From assembly GCA_902806435.1 (NCBI GenBank), contig CADCWO010000103.1, forward strand, positions 1,308-65,307: DNA of 64,000 nt, in the 5' to 3' direction. Below, piece by piece: positions 46,539 to 54,700 of the stretch. The first letter of the stretch is position 1. Each line of letters starts with the position of its first letter. The translations under genes were made by a program, and so were the position numbers. A model generated the notes under the pieces. That model saw only the letters and a program-made list of their open reading frames with translations. It was not told the origin of the DNA and searched no databases. The stretch comes from an uncultured Synechococcales cyanobacterium (GTDB lineage Bacteria; Cyanobacteriota; Cyanobacteriia; Thermosynechococcales; Thermosynechococcaceae).

Positions 46539-47531
46539 TCAGTGCTTGACCAAATTTTTGGCAACAATTTCTTGCTCAAAATTAAATAGGTTGGGGTTTT
46601 GAGGGTCAACAATTGCCCGCAGCCAATGGACATCGGGTGAGCCAAAGGTTTCCACACGTGTGAAGTTTTCAATCCGGCGCTTACTTGCGGAGCCAAATAG
46701 CGGCTTGTTGATTTGGAAGTTGTGGCTATCCCCGTGGACTAAAACGACTGGCTTTTGAAAGGCAATCACTTCTGCTTCTAAAGCAGCGATAAAGTCATTG
46801 AAACCGGTACGTTCTGCAGCGTCAGGCGGCAACTCAAAGTTGGGATTTGCTTGAATAACTAGCATAATCCCTTTCCTGTTGTTGGTTTTAGCTAGGGCAA
46901 ATGTCTGCTTCATCCAAGCTAGGTTAGCAGCATTGCGCTCAGCATATTCCTGGTTAGCTTCTGGAGTCCGGCCGAAATTATTGTTACTACCAACGATGTG
47001 CAGGCCAGCGAACATTGCATCACCGTAGGTCCACCGTACATTCTCCCGGAATTTACGGTACTGGGGTTCTTCGCTCTGACGCGTTAGTCTCAAGGTGCGT
47101 TGCCCCAAACTTTGATCGCCTTGAAAGAAGACTTCCCGCAGCTTCGCCAATCTTTCTAACGGATCATAGTTGCCGTTGTTCGCCCGGTGGCAGTCTGTCC
47201 ATTCATTATCACCAGGAACAAAGATGAAGGGAGACTCAAAGGTTTGAAACAGCTCCCGCCGCTGGGTAAAGGCTTGATTGTTACACAGGGTTGAGCCACT
47301 CTTAAAGTCGCCATCATGAACCACAAAGGCTAGCTTAGATTGGTTGATTTCGTCTCTCAGGTTAAGAAACTGCGTCTCCTGGTCCGAGGTGTAGGGTAAG
47401 TCCCCAATCAACCCAAATTCAAACCTGGGAGTTGCTACCCTTTCTTGCTTAGTAGGTTGGGCCTGGACCAGGGAGCTTACGCTGACAGCTATAGCCGCTA
47501 GCAATACAACAAGCCAATATCGTCTGCGCAT
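46539..47531 (-). CDS. exported metallophosphoesterase
   Basis: About 330 aa with a signal peptide (MRRRYWLVVLLAAIAVSVSSLVQAQ) and a calcineurin-like phosphoesterase fold: FEFGLIGDLPYTSDQE, VVHDGDFKSGS, FVPGDNEWTDCH, and a late VLVHGDSHNF. Metal-binding Asp/Asn/His are in place. I chose the ATG at 47531, since AGGG lies 6 bases before it and it puts positive charges right before the hydrophobic core; the frame extends to 47576. It is the first gene of a pair with the PhoX enzyme. Confidence 0.87.
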   Translation of the reverse strand: MRRRYWLVVLLAAIAVSVSSLVQAQPTKQERVATPRFEFGLIGDLPYTSDQETQFLNLRDEINQSKLAFVVHDGDFKSGSTLCNNQAFTQRRELFQTFESPFIFVPGDNEWTDCHRANNGNYDPLERLAKLREVFFQGDQSLGQRTLRLTRQSEEPQYRKFRENVRWTYGDAMFAGLHIVGSNNNFGRTPEANQEYAERNAANLAWMKQTFALAKTNNRKGIMLVIQANPNFELPPDAAERTGFNDFIAALEAEVIAFQKPVVLVHGDSHNFQINKPLFGSASKRRIENFTRVETFGSPDVHWLRAIVDPQNPNLFNFEQEIVAKNLVKH

Positions 47532-47576
47532 CTCTCGCCCTAAGCTTTTTACCTGCGTCCATAGCTTAATGAACAT

Positions 47577-47617
47577 TCCTCAACCTCAGGTAAAGATTCG
47601 ATTAACCTCTCGTTAAG
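47577..47617 (-). promoter_or_regulatory. candidate Pho box upstream of the phosphatase pair
   Basis: On the minus strand three 8-mers at an 11-base period read CTTAACGA, GTTAATCG and CTTTACCT, each followed by a 3-base spacer; a fourth (GTTGAGGA) is poor. Cyanobacterial PhoB/SphR boxes are direct repeats of about PyTTAAPyCy with 3-base spacers. The first and third copies match 7 of 8, the second 6 of 8. They lie 57-86 bases before the start I chose for the metallophosphoesterase. Confidence 0.55.
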
Positions 47618-47819
47618 CGGGTGCCGCACTAAATCTAGATATCAGAAGTGCAGTCACCCCCGGGATAACGCATACTGATTGTCCCAGCTACTAAATAAAG
47701 AGTTGGTAACGTACAGCCGATTGCCATGCAAGCTCGACTGAATCATCTGCGGTCCTCCACTTAGTGTGTGTTCTTAGACTTCAATGCTTGCGATTGCGCA
47801 AAACTTCTGTGGTGCACAA

Positions 47820-48551
47820 CTAGTTTGCATTAGCTGATTTAGAACGAGGAACTTGGATGATTAACAAAGAAAAATAAGGTAATTCTAACTGGGGGCGATC
47901 GTGTAAATCTTGATAAATCACCTGCTGGGGTAAAGTTGCCCGCTCCACGACATAGCTATGCTCTAAAAGCTGGTGGGCTTTGAGGATGGCCCAAACTTGC
48001 TCATAGACGGAACTTACTTTCAATAGAACTACTACATCCGCCCATTTCAGGACAGATTCCAACTCCGCCACGGTATACAGGGCTGGTAGTATGGCTAGGC
48101 GATCGCTACTAATCGTTAGTGGTATACCCAAGGCTGCGGCCGCAGCCAAAGGGGAACAAATCCCTGGTATGGTCTGAATTTGAGCATCAGGATGGTGCTG
48201 TTGAAGCGTTTGGGCCAGGTACGTAAAGGTACTGTAAAAACTCACATCCCCTTCGCAGACAAAGACTACATCTCCCTGTTGCAGATACTGCCATACTTCC
48301 GCTGCCGCTACTTGCCAAGCTTGCTCTAGCACTGCTTGCTCTTGCACGTAAGGGAACTTTAGAGGAAGTTGGTGTTGTTCAGGACGCAACCATTGGCTGA
48401 CAATTTGCTGGGCAATGCCCGTTCCCTGAAGTCCTGCCGGGAAGGCAACCACAGGAGCGCTCTTCAGGAGTCGTAAACCTTTGAGGCTAACTAGTTCTGG
48501 ATCTCCTGGACCTACCCCAATTCCATAAAGAATTCCCACCTGAGCGCTCAT
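47820..48551 (-). CDS. cobI: precorrin-2 C20-methyltransferase
   Basis: A 243-aa SAM-dependent tetrapyrrole methylase. N-terminal GIGVGPGDPELVSLKGLRLL (SAM-site Gly-rich loop), then GDVVFVCEGDVSFYSTFTYL, IPGICSPLAAAAALGIPL and ADVVVLLKVSSVYEQV. It adds the C20 methyl group in corrin-ring synthesis (CobI/CbiL). Together with cobS it shows cobalamin-pathway capacity. It ends 289 bases before the phosphatase operon starts. Confidence 0.94.
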   Translation of the reverse strand: MSAQVGILYGIGVGPGDPELVSLKGLRLLKSAPVVAFPAGLQGTGIAQQIVSQWLRPEQHQLPLKFPYVQEQAVLEQAWQVAAAEVWQYLQQGDVVFVCEGDVSFYSTFTYLAQTLQQHHPDAQIQTIPGICSPLAAAAALGIPLTISSDRLAILPALYTVAELESVLKWADVVVLLKVSSVYEQVWAILKAHQLLEHSYVVERATLPQQVIYQDLHDRPQLELPYFSLLIIQVPRSKSANAN

Positions 48552-48612
48552 CTCCAGAGGATATTGATTAGTGGAATCATTCTGTGGGTTGGCTTACGTC
48601 TTCTCCAACAGT

Positions 48613-49335
48613 TTAAAGCATCGCCGTCCGCTGGTTACAGGCCACTGCAACTAGGGCTTGGAAAATAGACTGCTGAACCGGATGATTGAGTGACAGCTCT
48701 GGGTGCCACTGCAGCGCGATCGCCCAAGGATGATGCTGGTGTTCTAGAGCCTCAATCACCCCGTCGGCTGCAGTGGCGGTAACTTTCCACTCTGGTGTAA
48801 TGGTACCTACTGCTTGATGGTGCCAGGAGACAACTATTGGCTTTGTTTCCCCCAAAATTGTTGCCAGCTTAGTTTTAGGATCAACGTCCACGCTATGTTC
48901 TATGGGGTGTGACAAATCTGCCCGATGCGTCACAGCGGTGCCGTATGTATCCGGTAGGTGAGGAATCAGGGTGCCACCACTGGCAACTACCAGAATTTCC
49001 AAGCCACGACAAATACCTAAGATAGGAGTACCTGCCTTTAGGGCAGCTCTCGCCAAGCCTAGCTCAAAAGCATCCCGCTCTGGGTCTACCAGATAAATTT
49101 CGGGATGAGGTGAACCTTTATAAGTAGCAGGATCGATGTCACCTCCACCTGAAAAGACAAGGCCATCGACCAGTTCTAAAATTGCTGTTAGATTCGACTC
49201 CCCCGGTGGTAATAGAATTGCTATGCCTCCAGCTAGCCGCACAGCATCCACATGAGTCCCCATGAGACAGAACTGCCCAGTTTGTTGGCGACCGTAGGTA
49301 GTAATGCCAATAATCGGAGGTTTAAACTGAGTCAT
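48613..49335 (-). CDS. class-I glutamine amidotransferase-like hydrolase (peptidase C26, PuuD-like)
   Basis: About 240 aa with the gamma-glutamyl hydrolase fold: PIIGITTYGRQQ, DGLVFSGGGDIDPATY, the nucleophile elbow ILGICRGLEIL (Cys) and LQWHPELS (His, Glu). Such enzymes cleave gamma-glutamyl-GABA (PuuD) or related amides; the substrate here is unproven. I use the ATG at 49335, which precedes the conserved beginning; the frame could start from a TTG at 49359. It lies just upstream of cobI on the same strand. Confidence 0.88.
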   Translation of the reverse strand: MTQFKPPIIGITTYGRQQTGQFCLMGTHVDAVRLAGGIAILLPPGESNLTAILELVDGLVFSGGGDIDPATYKGSPHPEIYLVDPERDAFELGLARAALKAGTPILGICRGLEILVVASGGTLIPHLPDTYGTAVTHRADLSHPIEHSVDVDPKTKLATILGETKPIVVSWHHQAVGTITPEWKVTATAADGVIEALEHQHHPWAIALQWHPELSLNHPVQQSIFQALVAVACNQRTAML

Positions 49336-49469
49336 GGCACAGGAAGAAGCAAGCCCCAACTGGATTGACTCAGTTTATCGGATCAACCTCTAATCGGCGT
49401 GAGGATAGAGCTAACGTTTGACTGGCCGAATTAGTTAATTTAATCAGAAAGCTACGTTTGATCTGCGGA

Positions 49470-49811
49470 TCAGGATTCATCCCGTGCGTGCACTTCCGCC
49501 GGGGGAGAAGTTGCCTCAACTGCTGTAAAGCTCTCAAGAATTTTGTAAGTATGGGATGAACCTTTGGGGACTGTCCAGGAATCACCGGTTTCCAGCAACA
49601 CCATTTGACCCTCAATGTGCAACTCTGCCCGACCTTTGATCACATAGCCAACGGTTTCATAATCTCGTTGAGCCGATGGCTTAGGCTCATCCGGTTGCTC
49701 GTCCTCCCAAAGGCGCATCGAAAGTGCCTTACCGGAGGCCAGGTACTTCTGTCCCATTTGGCCTTTAGGGGAAACGGTAGAACTAACTTTTGTGACGCTG
49801 GTATCAGTCAT
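49470..49811 (-). CDS. cupin-domain protein
   Basis: A 113-aa single cupin barrel: ETVGYVIKGRAELHIEGQMVLLETGDSWTVPKGSSHTYKILESFTAVEATSPP. The two cupin motifs are visible, with one His in GSSHTY; the first motif lacks the usual HxH pair, so metal binding is uncertain. Substrate unknown. It lies in a group with the SDR and YihY genes, common stress-associated companions, but no functional link is proven. Confidence 0.83.
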   Translation of the reverse strand: MTDTSVTKVSSTVSPKGQMGQKYLASGKALSMRLWEDEQPDEPKPSAQRDYETVGYVIKGRAELHIEGQMVLLETGDSWTVPKGSSHTYKILESFTAVEATSPPAEVHARDES

Positions 49812-49907
49812 AATAATCTCCTTGAAGTACTTTTACTGTAAGAGGCTGAATCAGTTTTGCTTTAACCTTTAACGGAACAAAATGGGCAAGACGAGCGCGG
49901 GGATCAA

Positions 49908-50102
49908 CTACGACTCACTGCGAAATAGTGTCACCCCTGTAGGCATTGGGCCAGTAAAGTAAGCGATAGGTTCAATTTTGCCAACAGTTTTCGCTTGGGG
50001 CAGCTTGGGAGCAGTTTAGGCGATGATTTTGGCCTGTGGTAGCAACGGCGCAATCACCAATCCCAAACGTAACGGAAGCGAAACCAGGTTAAACCATCGC
50101 AT
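49908..50102 (-). pseudogene. N-terminal remnant of a major royal jelly protein / L-dopachrome-tautomerase-related protein
   Basis: From the ATG at 50102 (GGAG upstream) the minus strand gives a signal-like start (MRWFNLVSLPLRLGLVIAPL) and reaches a TAA at 50016-50018. It then runs on in the same frame through VGKIEPIAYFTGPMPTGVT to a TAG at 49908. VGK-EP-AYFTGPMPTGVT is the N-terminal signature of secreted royal-jelly-family proteins. The remaining ~300 codons are gone. I read it as a truncated gene with a nonsense change (CAA to TAA). The overlapping 45-codon frame at 50054-50191 is discussed separately. Confidence 0.7.
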
Positions 50103-50191
50103 TCTGTCTCCAACTGTTTGCTGGCTCGCAGTTTCTGCAAAAACTGGGCTGTGTAAAACCCTGTCTGTCGGCTGGAACCATTGGCTGTCAT
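50054..50191 (-). CDS. possible 45-aa small ORF overlapping the royal-jelly remnant
   Basis: The ATG at 50191 has AAGG 7 bases upstream, with a further GGAGGA behind it. The frame (MTANGSSRQTGFYTAQFLQKL at its start, WFRFRYVWDW at its end) is rich in aromatic residues. Its second half overlaps the signal-peptide frame of the pseudogene in another frame, so at most one of the two can be conserved there. Real translation is uncertain. Confidence 0.3.
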   Translation of the reverse strand: MTANGSSRQTGFYTAQFLQKLRASKQLETECDGLTWFRFRYVWDW

Positions 50192-50233
50192 AACTTACCT
50201 TAGGTCTCCTCCGGTGATCTATCTAAATTAGAA

Positions 50234-51091
50234 CTAGCCGTTGACTACGGTACCCCCATTGGGGTGCAAGATCTGGCCTGCCATGTATGAGGCATCATCC
50301 GAGGCCAGGAACACGTAACTGGGGGCAATTTCTTCCGGCTGGCCAGCCCGGGCCATTGGGGCTTCCTGACCGAAGCTTTCTACCTTCTCTGGTGGGAACG
50401 TTGACGGGATAAGCGGTGTCCAGATTGGGCCAGGAGCAACGCCATTGACACGAATTCCCTTCTCGACTAGGGACTGAGACAAAGAGCGGGTAAAGGCAAC
50501 GATCGCTCCCTTAGTCGAGGAATAGTCCAACAACTGCGGGCTCCCTTTATAGGCAGTCACAGAGGTAGTATTGATGATTGCACTCCCTGCTTTTAAGTGA
50601 GGCAGTGCTGCTTTGGTCAGGTAAAACATCGAGAAAATATTGGTGCGAAAAGTGCGCTCTAACTGTTCTGCACTGATCTTTTCGATACTGTCCTGCGGGT
50701 GCTGCTCCGCCGCATTATTTACCAAAATGTCAAGCTGACCCATTTCAGCCACAACTTGCTCTACTGCTTGCTGGCAGAACTGTTCATCACCAATATCTCC
50801 AGCGATTGCCAAACAGCGGCGACCTAGCTTTTCGACATGCTGCTTTGTCTCTTTGGCATCCTCGTGCTCATTCAAGTATGCGATCGCTACATCAGCTCCT
50901 TCTTTGGCAAAAGCGATCGCCACTGCACGACCAATTCCGCTATCTCCACCTGTAATTAAAGCTACTTTGTTTAAGAGTTTATCACTACCGCGGTAAGATG
51001 AATCTTCCGCTTGGGGGCGCGGCGTCATTTCCGATTCGCGTCCAGGTTGCTGTGATTGGGATTGGGCTGGTTGGGATTGTTCTGGTGCCAT
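50234..51091 (-). CDS. short-chain dehydrogenase/reductase (general-stress YhdF/YhxC type)
   Basis: About 285 aa. A disordered 30-residue Gln/Pro-rich start (MAPEQSQPAQSQSQQPG) is followed by a classical SDR domain: ALITGGDSGIGRAVAIAFAKEG (cofactor), NNAAEQ, and the catalytic Ser-Tyr-Lys of INTTSVTAYKG and DYSSTKGAIVAFT. The Gln-rich start and sequence resemble the salt/stress-induced YhdF/YhxC group. Substrate unknown. I start at the ATG at 51091, with AGGAG 8 bases upstream; the frame extends to 51151. Confidence 0.92.
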   Translation of the reverse strand: MAPEQSQPAQSQSQQPGRESEMTPRPQAEDSSYRGSDKLLNKVALITGGDSGIGRAVAIAFAKEGADVAIAYLNEHEDAKETKQHVEKLGRRCLAIAGDIGDEQFCQQAVEQVVAEMGQLDILVNNAAEQHPQDSIEKISAEQLERTFRTNIFSMFYLTKAALPHLKAGSAIINTTSVTAYKGSPQLLDYSSTKGAIVAFTRSLSQSLVEKGIRVNGVAPGPIWTPLIPSTFPPEKVESFGQEAPMARAGQPEEIAPSYVFLASDDASYMAGQILHPNGGTVVNG

Positions 51092-51379
51092 GTTCTGTTC
51101 TCCTGAAAATGAGCAAACGTAGTTTACTGCGGTAGAGATCGAGCTTCGCACTCATCTTCCCGCTTCCCCCAGTTGCTTTCCTCTTTCCTGAGGGAGAGAA
51201 ACTCTAGCTTGCATCAGCAGTGAAGGAATATTGGCACTGGGAACTAGTTCGAAATAGACTACGCTACTTGTAAAGTTTTAGTTGTCTAGTCACTACTGTG
51301 GGCAACTACGATAGGGATGCGTCTTCTGATCGACTAACGGGCATACTTTTGGTTGTAAACCCCGCAATCGATTAAAACT

Positions 51380-51781
51380 ATGGCAATCAGCTCTTTCAAT
51401 CGAGCAGCAACGCTAACTGCGGTGAGTGTCTTGATGTTGATGCCTGTTGCCCAATCAGCAAAGCCGCCGATAAAGGTTGGACGGTGCTCTAACACCTTTG
51501 TCTCTCAAGTGGGAACCCGGTTGGTGGATGAAAAGGGTAAGCCTGCCCCTGCGTCAGGCACCTCAATCCAGTTTACTAACGGCATCTATCTTGTTTCCTA
51601 CGACACGGTTCGTGACGCTGAGGCTGCAAAGCCGGGACACAAAGTCAAGATGTGTTTGGATTCCTTACCGCAGAGCTGCCCGCCCGGAGATAACCGGGGC
51701 AAAATTTACACCGTTGTCAACTATATCACCGGGGGTAGTTTCACGCTTCCTGATTCGCAGCATTTTTGCGGCGGAGCCTGA
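51380..51781 (+). CDS. secreted small protein, unknown
   Basis: A 133-aa protein with a signal peptide (LTAVSVLMLMPVAQSA, likely cut near residue 27), giving a mature protein of about 106 aa with four cysteines (GRCSNT, KMCLDSL, QSCPPG, HFCGG) suited to two disulfides. No family was recognised. The pattern suggests a compact extracellular or periplasmic beta domain. It converges directly on the YihY gene; the stops touch at 51781/51782. Confidence 0.72.
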   Translation: MAISSFNRAATLTAVSVLMLMPVAQSAKPPIKVGRCSNTFVSQVGTRLVDEKGKPAPASGTSIQFTNGIYLVSYDTVRDAEAAKPGHKVKMCLDSLPQSCPPGDNRGKIYTVVNYITGGSFTLPDSQHFCGGA

Positions 51782-52861
51782 TTAGCGCCGCCTTTTCTTG
51801 CGGCCTGAGCCTTGGAAGCGCTGTTTTAGGCTGCCTACGATGCCAAACAGGCCCCCACCCTGACGTGAGCGTCTGCTACGGGCTGAGGCTGCTGAGCGCT
51901 CCTCTGCTGCCAGATCCTGGTTTTGAGATACTGCTTTGACATCTTCATTCCGCGGTATCCCTTGTGTCGCCAGATCTTCTTTGGTCAGCCTCACCGCATG
52001 GCTAGACGGGATAATCCGGGAGCCGTATCGTCTAGCGTATACCTGGGTAAACTCAGCACCGAAGAAGAGAATTAAAGCTGAATAGAATACCCAGGCCAAG
52101 ATAACCACCAGTGAACCCGCCGCACCGTAGGTAGAGCCGAAACTGGCGTTGCCTAAATAAAGCCCAATCAAAAGCTTACCGACTGTAAACAGCAATGCGG
52201 TAATCGCAGCACCGATCCAGACATCATCCCAGGCAATTTTAGCATCGGGTAGAATTTTGTAGATTGCCGCAAACAGCACCGTGATCACCCCGAAGGAAAC
52301 AAGAAAGTTAAGAATTTGCCAGAGTAAGTCAATTCCCGGCAGCAAACCGCCCATAAAATTTCCCAAGGCTGCCAATCCCGCACTTAAGACCAAGGATGTT
52401 AGTAGCAAAAAGCCAATCACCAGGAGCATTGCGAAGGATAAAAATCGCTGCCGCAGGACAGTCAATAGCGCACCTCCCGGCTTCGGTGCAACTTCCCACA
52501 CGGTATTCAGGGCATCTTGAAGCTGAGCAAATACCCCAGATGCCCCAAACAAGAGGATAACCAGATTAATGATCGAAGCAGGACCGGATGACTCAGACTT
52601 ATGGGCGCTTTGAAGTGCTGACTGAATAACTTCTGCACCCTCCTTGCCAACCAATCCATCTATTTGCTTCACAACCTCGCCCTGAGCGGCATCTTGCCCA
52701 AATACCAGGCCAGCGATCGCAATCACAATAATCAATACAGGTGCTAGGGAAAACACCGTGTAGTAGGCCAACGCGGCAGCCAAACGAGGAGCTTTATCTT
52801 CATTCCATTCAGCAACGGTTTCTTTGACTAACGCTATAAAAGCCTTGGGATTCATAGACAC
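51782..52861 (-). CDS. YihY/virulence factor BrkB family membrane protein
   Basis: A 359-aa integral membrane protein. Residues about 25-290 contain six hydrophobic helices with the family pattern RLAAALAYYTVFSLAPVLIIVIAIAGLVFG, FAQLQDALNTVWEV, LVVILAWVFYSALILFFGAEFTQVYARRYG. The C-terminal 65 residues are basic, ending in Lys/Arg (GSGRKKRRR). The function of this family is not settled; the older RNase BN label is wrong. Probably inner membrane. Confidence 0.9.
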   Translation of the reverse strand: MSMNPKAFIALVKETVAEWNEDKAPRLAAALAYYTVFSLAPVLIIVIAIAGLVFGQDAAQGEVVKQIDGLVGKEGAEVIQSALQSAHKSESSGPASIINLVILLFGASGVFAQLQDALNTVWEVAPKPGGALLTVLRQRFLSFAMLLVIGFLLLTSLVLSAGLAALGNFMGGLLPGIDLLWQILNFLVSFGVITVLFAAIYKILPDAKIAWDDVWIGAAITALLFTVGKLLIGLYLGNASFGSTYGAAGSLVVILAWVFYSALILFFGAEFTQVYARRYGSRIIPSSHAVRLTKEDLATQGIPRNEDVKAVSQNQDLAAEERSAASARSRRSRQGGGLFGIVGSLKQRFQGSGRKKRRR

Positions 52862-53702
52862 TCCATTTTTGATTAGCGTGGGTTAATCAAAGTTTTGATG
52901 CTTTGTTCTCTAACTAAGATTTGTCGTTACGCTGGTACTGCCCGCGCGAGTAATTTACCCATGTTGTTTCGACGTGAAAATTTGGGGAGTAGACCGATTC
53001 TCTAGCCGAAGCTACGAGTTTGCCTCGCTCCGCACCACTTTTACAGCTGGACATTCAGCGGGCAACCTGAAGTCCCAACAGTACTCCAGAACAGACCAGC
53101 ATTCAAGCCAGTCGTAGAAGGTAAAATCCATGCAACTGAGGGCTGAACCCAGCCAGTACGGTCCTTTAGATACCTTACCAATTCCTCCCCATTTCATAAA
53201 TAGAAGCTGATCGTGGTGGCTTCTCCTAGAGCGCGGTTTCTGGGGGTCCTGTGCTAGCAACAATTCATCGCAGGCAGGTACAAATTTGGGATTGGCGAAA
53301 TCACAATCCAGATCCGAGCCAGGGCGCGCTGCCTGGATCTTGAGGCATTAATGGTGGTTCAGAAATACCTCCTCCAGATACCCATTAATAATTGCAGATT
53401 CCTAGACTTGATGATCCCCATGCTTGATTGCTAGGACTTTGCCGTAGGGTGAAACAGTGGCAAAACAAGCTACATTGAGCATTTCAGTTGCACTTTACAC
53501 CAACCGGTGCCTCGATTAGTCAGAAAACTGCTCGTTTTCTCCAACAAACTAGAAAACCCTATGGGAGCAATCTGGTATTTTATGCACCACCTATTTAGAG
53601 ATACCGAAGTTTGACCGCTTGTCTTTTGACGTAGGCAGTCACACCACTCAGAATCAGGAACAGTATCAGTACTTGTTGCCCGCAATTAAGAGGAGAACCC
53701 TG
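52862..53702. other. 840-base region without a supported gene
   Basis: Frames of up to 83 codons exist here, including a Trp/Cys-rich minus-strand frame at 53012-53263, but none has a believable start, ribosome-binding site or recognisable sequence. The right end, AGGAG at 53691-53695, is the ribosome-binding site of the petJ gene. It may be decayed DNA. Confidence 0.4.
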
Positions 53703-54034
53703 TTGAAAAGGCTACGGTTAGTTCTACTAGCGATCGCCTTGTTGACCCTTACCTTCAGTTGTCCAGTTCTAGCTGCAGACCCAACCAGTGAGGTCAAGGG
53801 TTTTAGCGCTAATTGTGCCGCCTGCCACAGGGGGGCCGCAATGTTGTGATAGCGGACAAAACGCTGAAGCAGGATGCCTTAGAGAAGTACGAGATGAACT
53901 CTTTAACAGCAATTGTGAATCAAGTCACAAACGGTAAGAATGCGATGCCTGCCTTTAAAGGTAAATTGAATTCCACTCAGATTGAAGATGTTGCCACCTA
54001 TGTCCTCAATCAAGCAACAAAAGGCTGGAGTTGA
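53703..54034 (+). pseudogene. petJ: cytochrome c6 with a frameshift at the haem-binding site
   Basis: A TTG start at 53703 (GAGGAG 7 bases upstream) begins a signal peptide ([25 protein letters not shown]) and the cytochrome c6 start, reaching the haem motif CAACH. There a run of six G residues (53830-53835) puts the frame out by one, and the peptide ends 5 codons later. The other frame from about 53813 carries the rest: [49 protein letters not shown] (Met is the sixth haem ligand). One extra G restores a full protein. It is a broken gene or a sequencing error. Cytochrome c6 carries electrons from cytochrome b6f to photosystem I. Confidence 0.85.
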
Positions 54035-54615
54035 AGATGAATTTCCTTTATCAAGTCATCCTTGTCAGTCTGACTGCCTTGATTCTCTTGACCATTCAGG
54101 CCCAACCATTACAGGCGGCTGGCCTAACCCAAAGTGAGGATTTTTTAGCACGGGGAACAACCAAAGTTCTCGCCGGAGACTACGGGGGAGCAATTAGCGA
54201 TCTCGACCAGGCAATTCAAAATCATCCTAATGACGCTAAGGCTCATATGAATCACGGTTTGGCCCGCGCCATTCTGGGAGACAAAAAGGGCGCAATTGGA
54301 GACTTTAACCGGGCGCTGCAAATTAGTCCTAAATTTGCTGAGGCTTACTACAACCGGGGGTTCGTGCGCTCCGAACTCCAAGACTACGAAGCAGCGATCT
54401 CAGACTTTGACCAGGTGCTGCGCCTTAATCCCCAGGATGCGGATGCTTGCCACTGCCGGGGGATAATTCGCCACCAACTCGGCGACCATCAAGGGGCGAG
54501 CGTAGATTTAGGCGCTGCCATAAACCTCTACTTCACCCAAGGCAAAATAGAGGCCTATCAAGGTTTAGTGAATCAGACTAAAAAGCTGCGATCGCAGCTT
54601 TTCCCTGTCTCCTAA
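54031..54615 (+). CDS. exported TPR-repeat protein
   Basis: A 194-aa protein with a signal peptide or anchor ([24 protein letters not shown]) and about three tetratricopeptide repeats ([75 protein letters not shown]). The ATG overlaps the cytochrome c6 stop (ATGA-type, 54031-54034), so they would be co-translated. The position suggests a lumen- or periplasm-facing factor for cytochrome assembly, by inference only. Confidence 0.85.
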   Translation: MKMNFLYQVILVSLTALILLTIQAQPLQAAGLTQSEDFLARGTTKVLAGDYGGAISDLDQAIQNHPNDAKAHMNHGLARAILGDKKGAIGDFNRALQISPKFAEAYYNRGFVRSELQDYEAAISDFDQVLRLNPQDADACHCRGIIRHQLGDHQGASVDLGAAINLYFTQGKIEAYQGLVNQTKKLRSQLFPVS

Positions 54616-54700
54616 TGACGAGCTAGTTTACCTGGGACTAGGCGCATTAGAGTAAAGGAGCAAGCAATATCGCCACAGCCCACGGCGCTCAAGGCAAAAC

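Noticed and set aside
53012-53263. 83-codon minus-strand frame, Trp/Cys-rich
   Set aside because: TTG start without a ribosome-binding site, no recognisable sequence, isolated in gene-free DNA.
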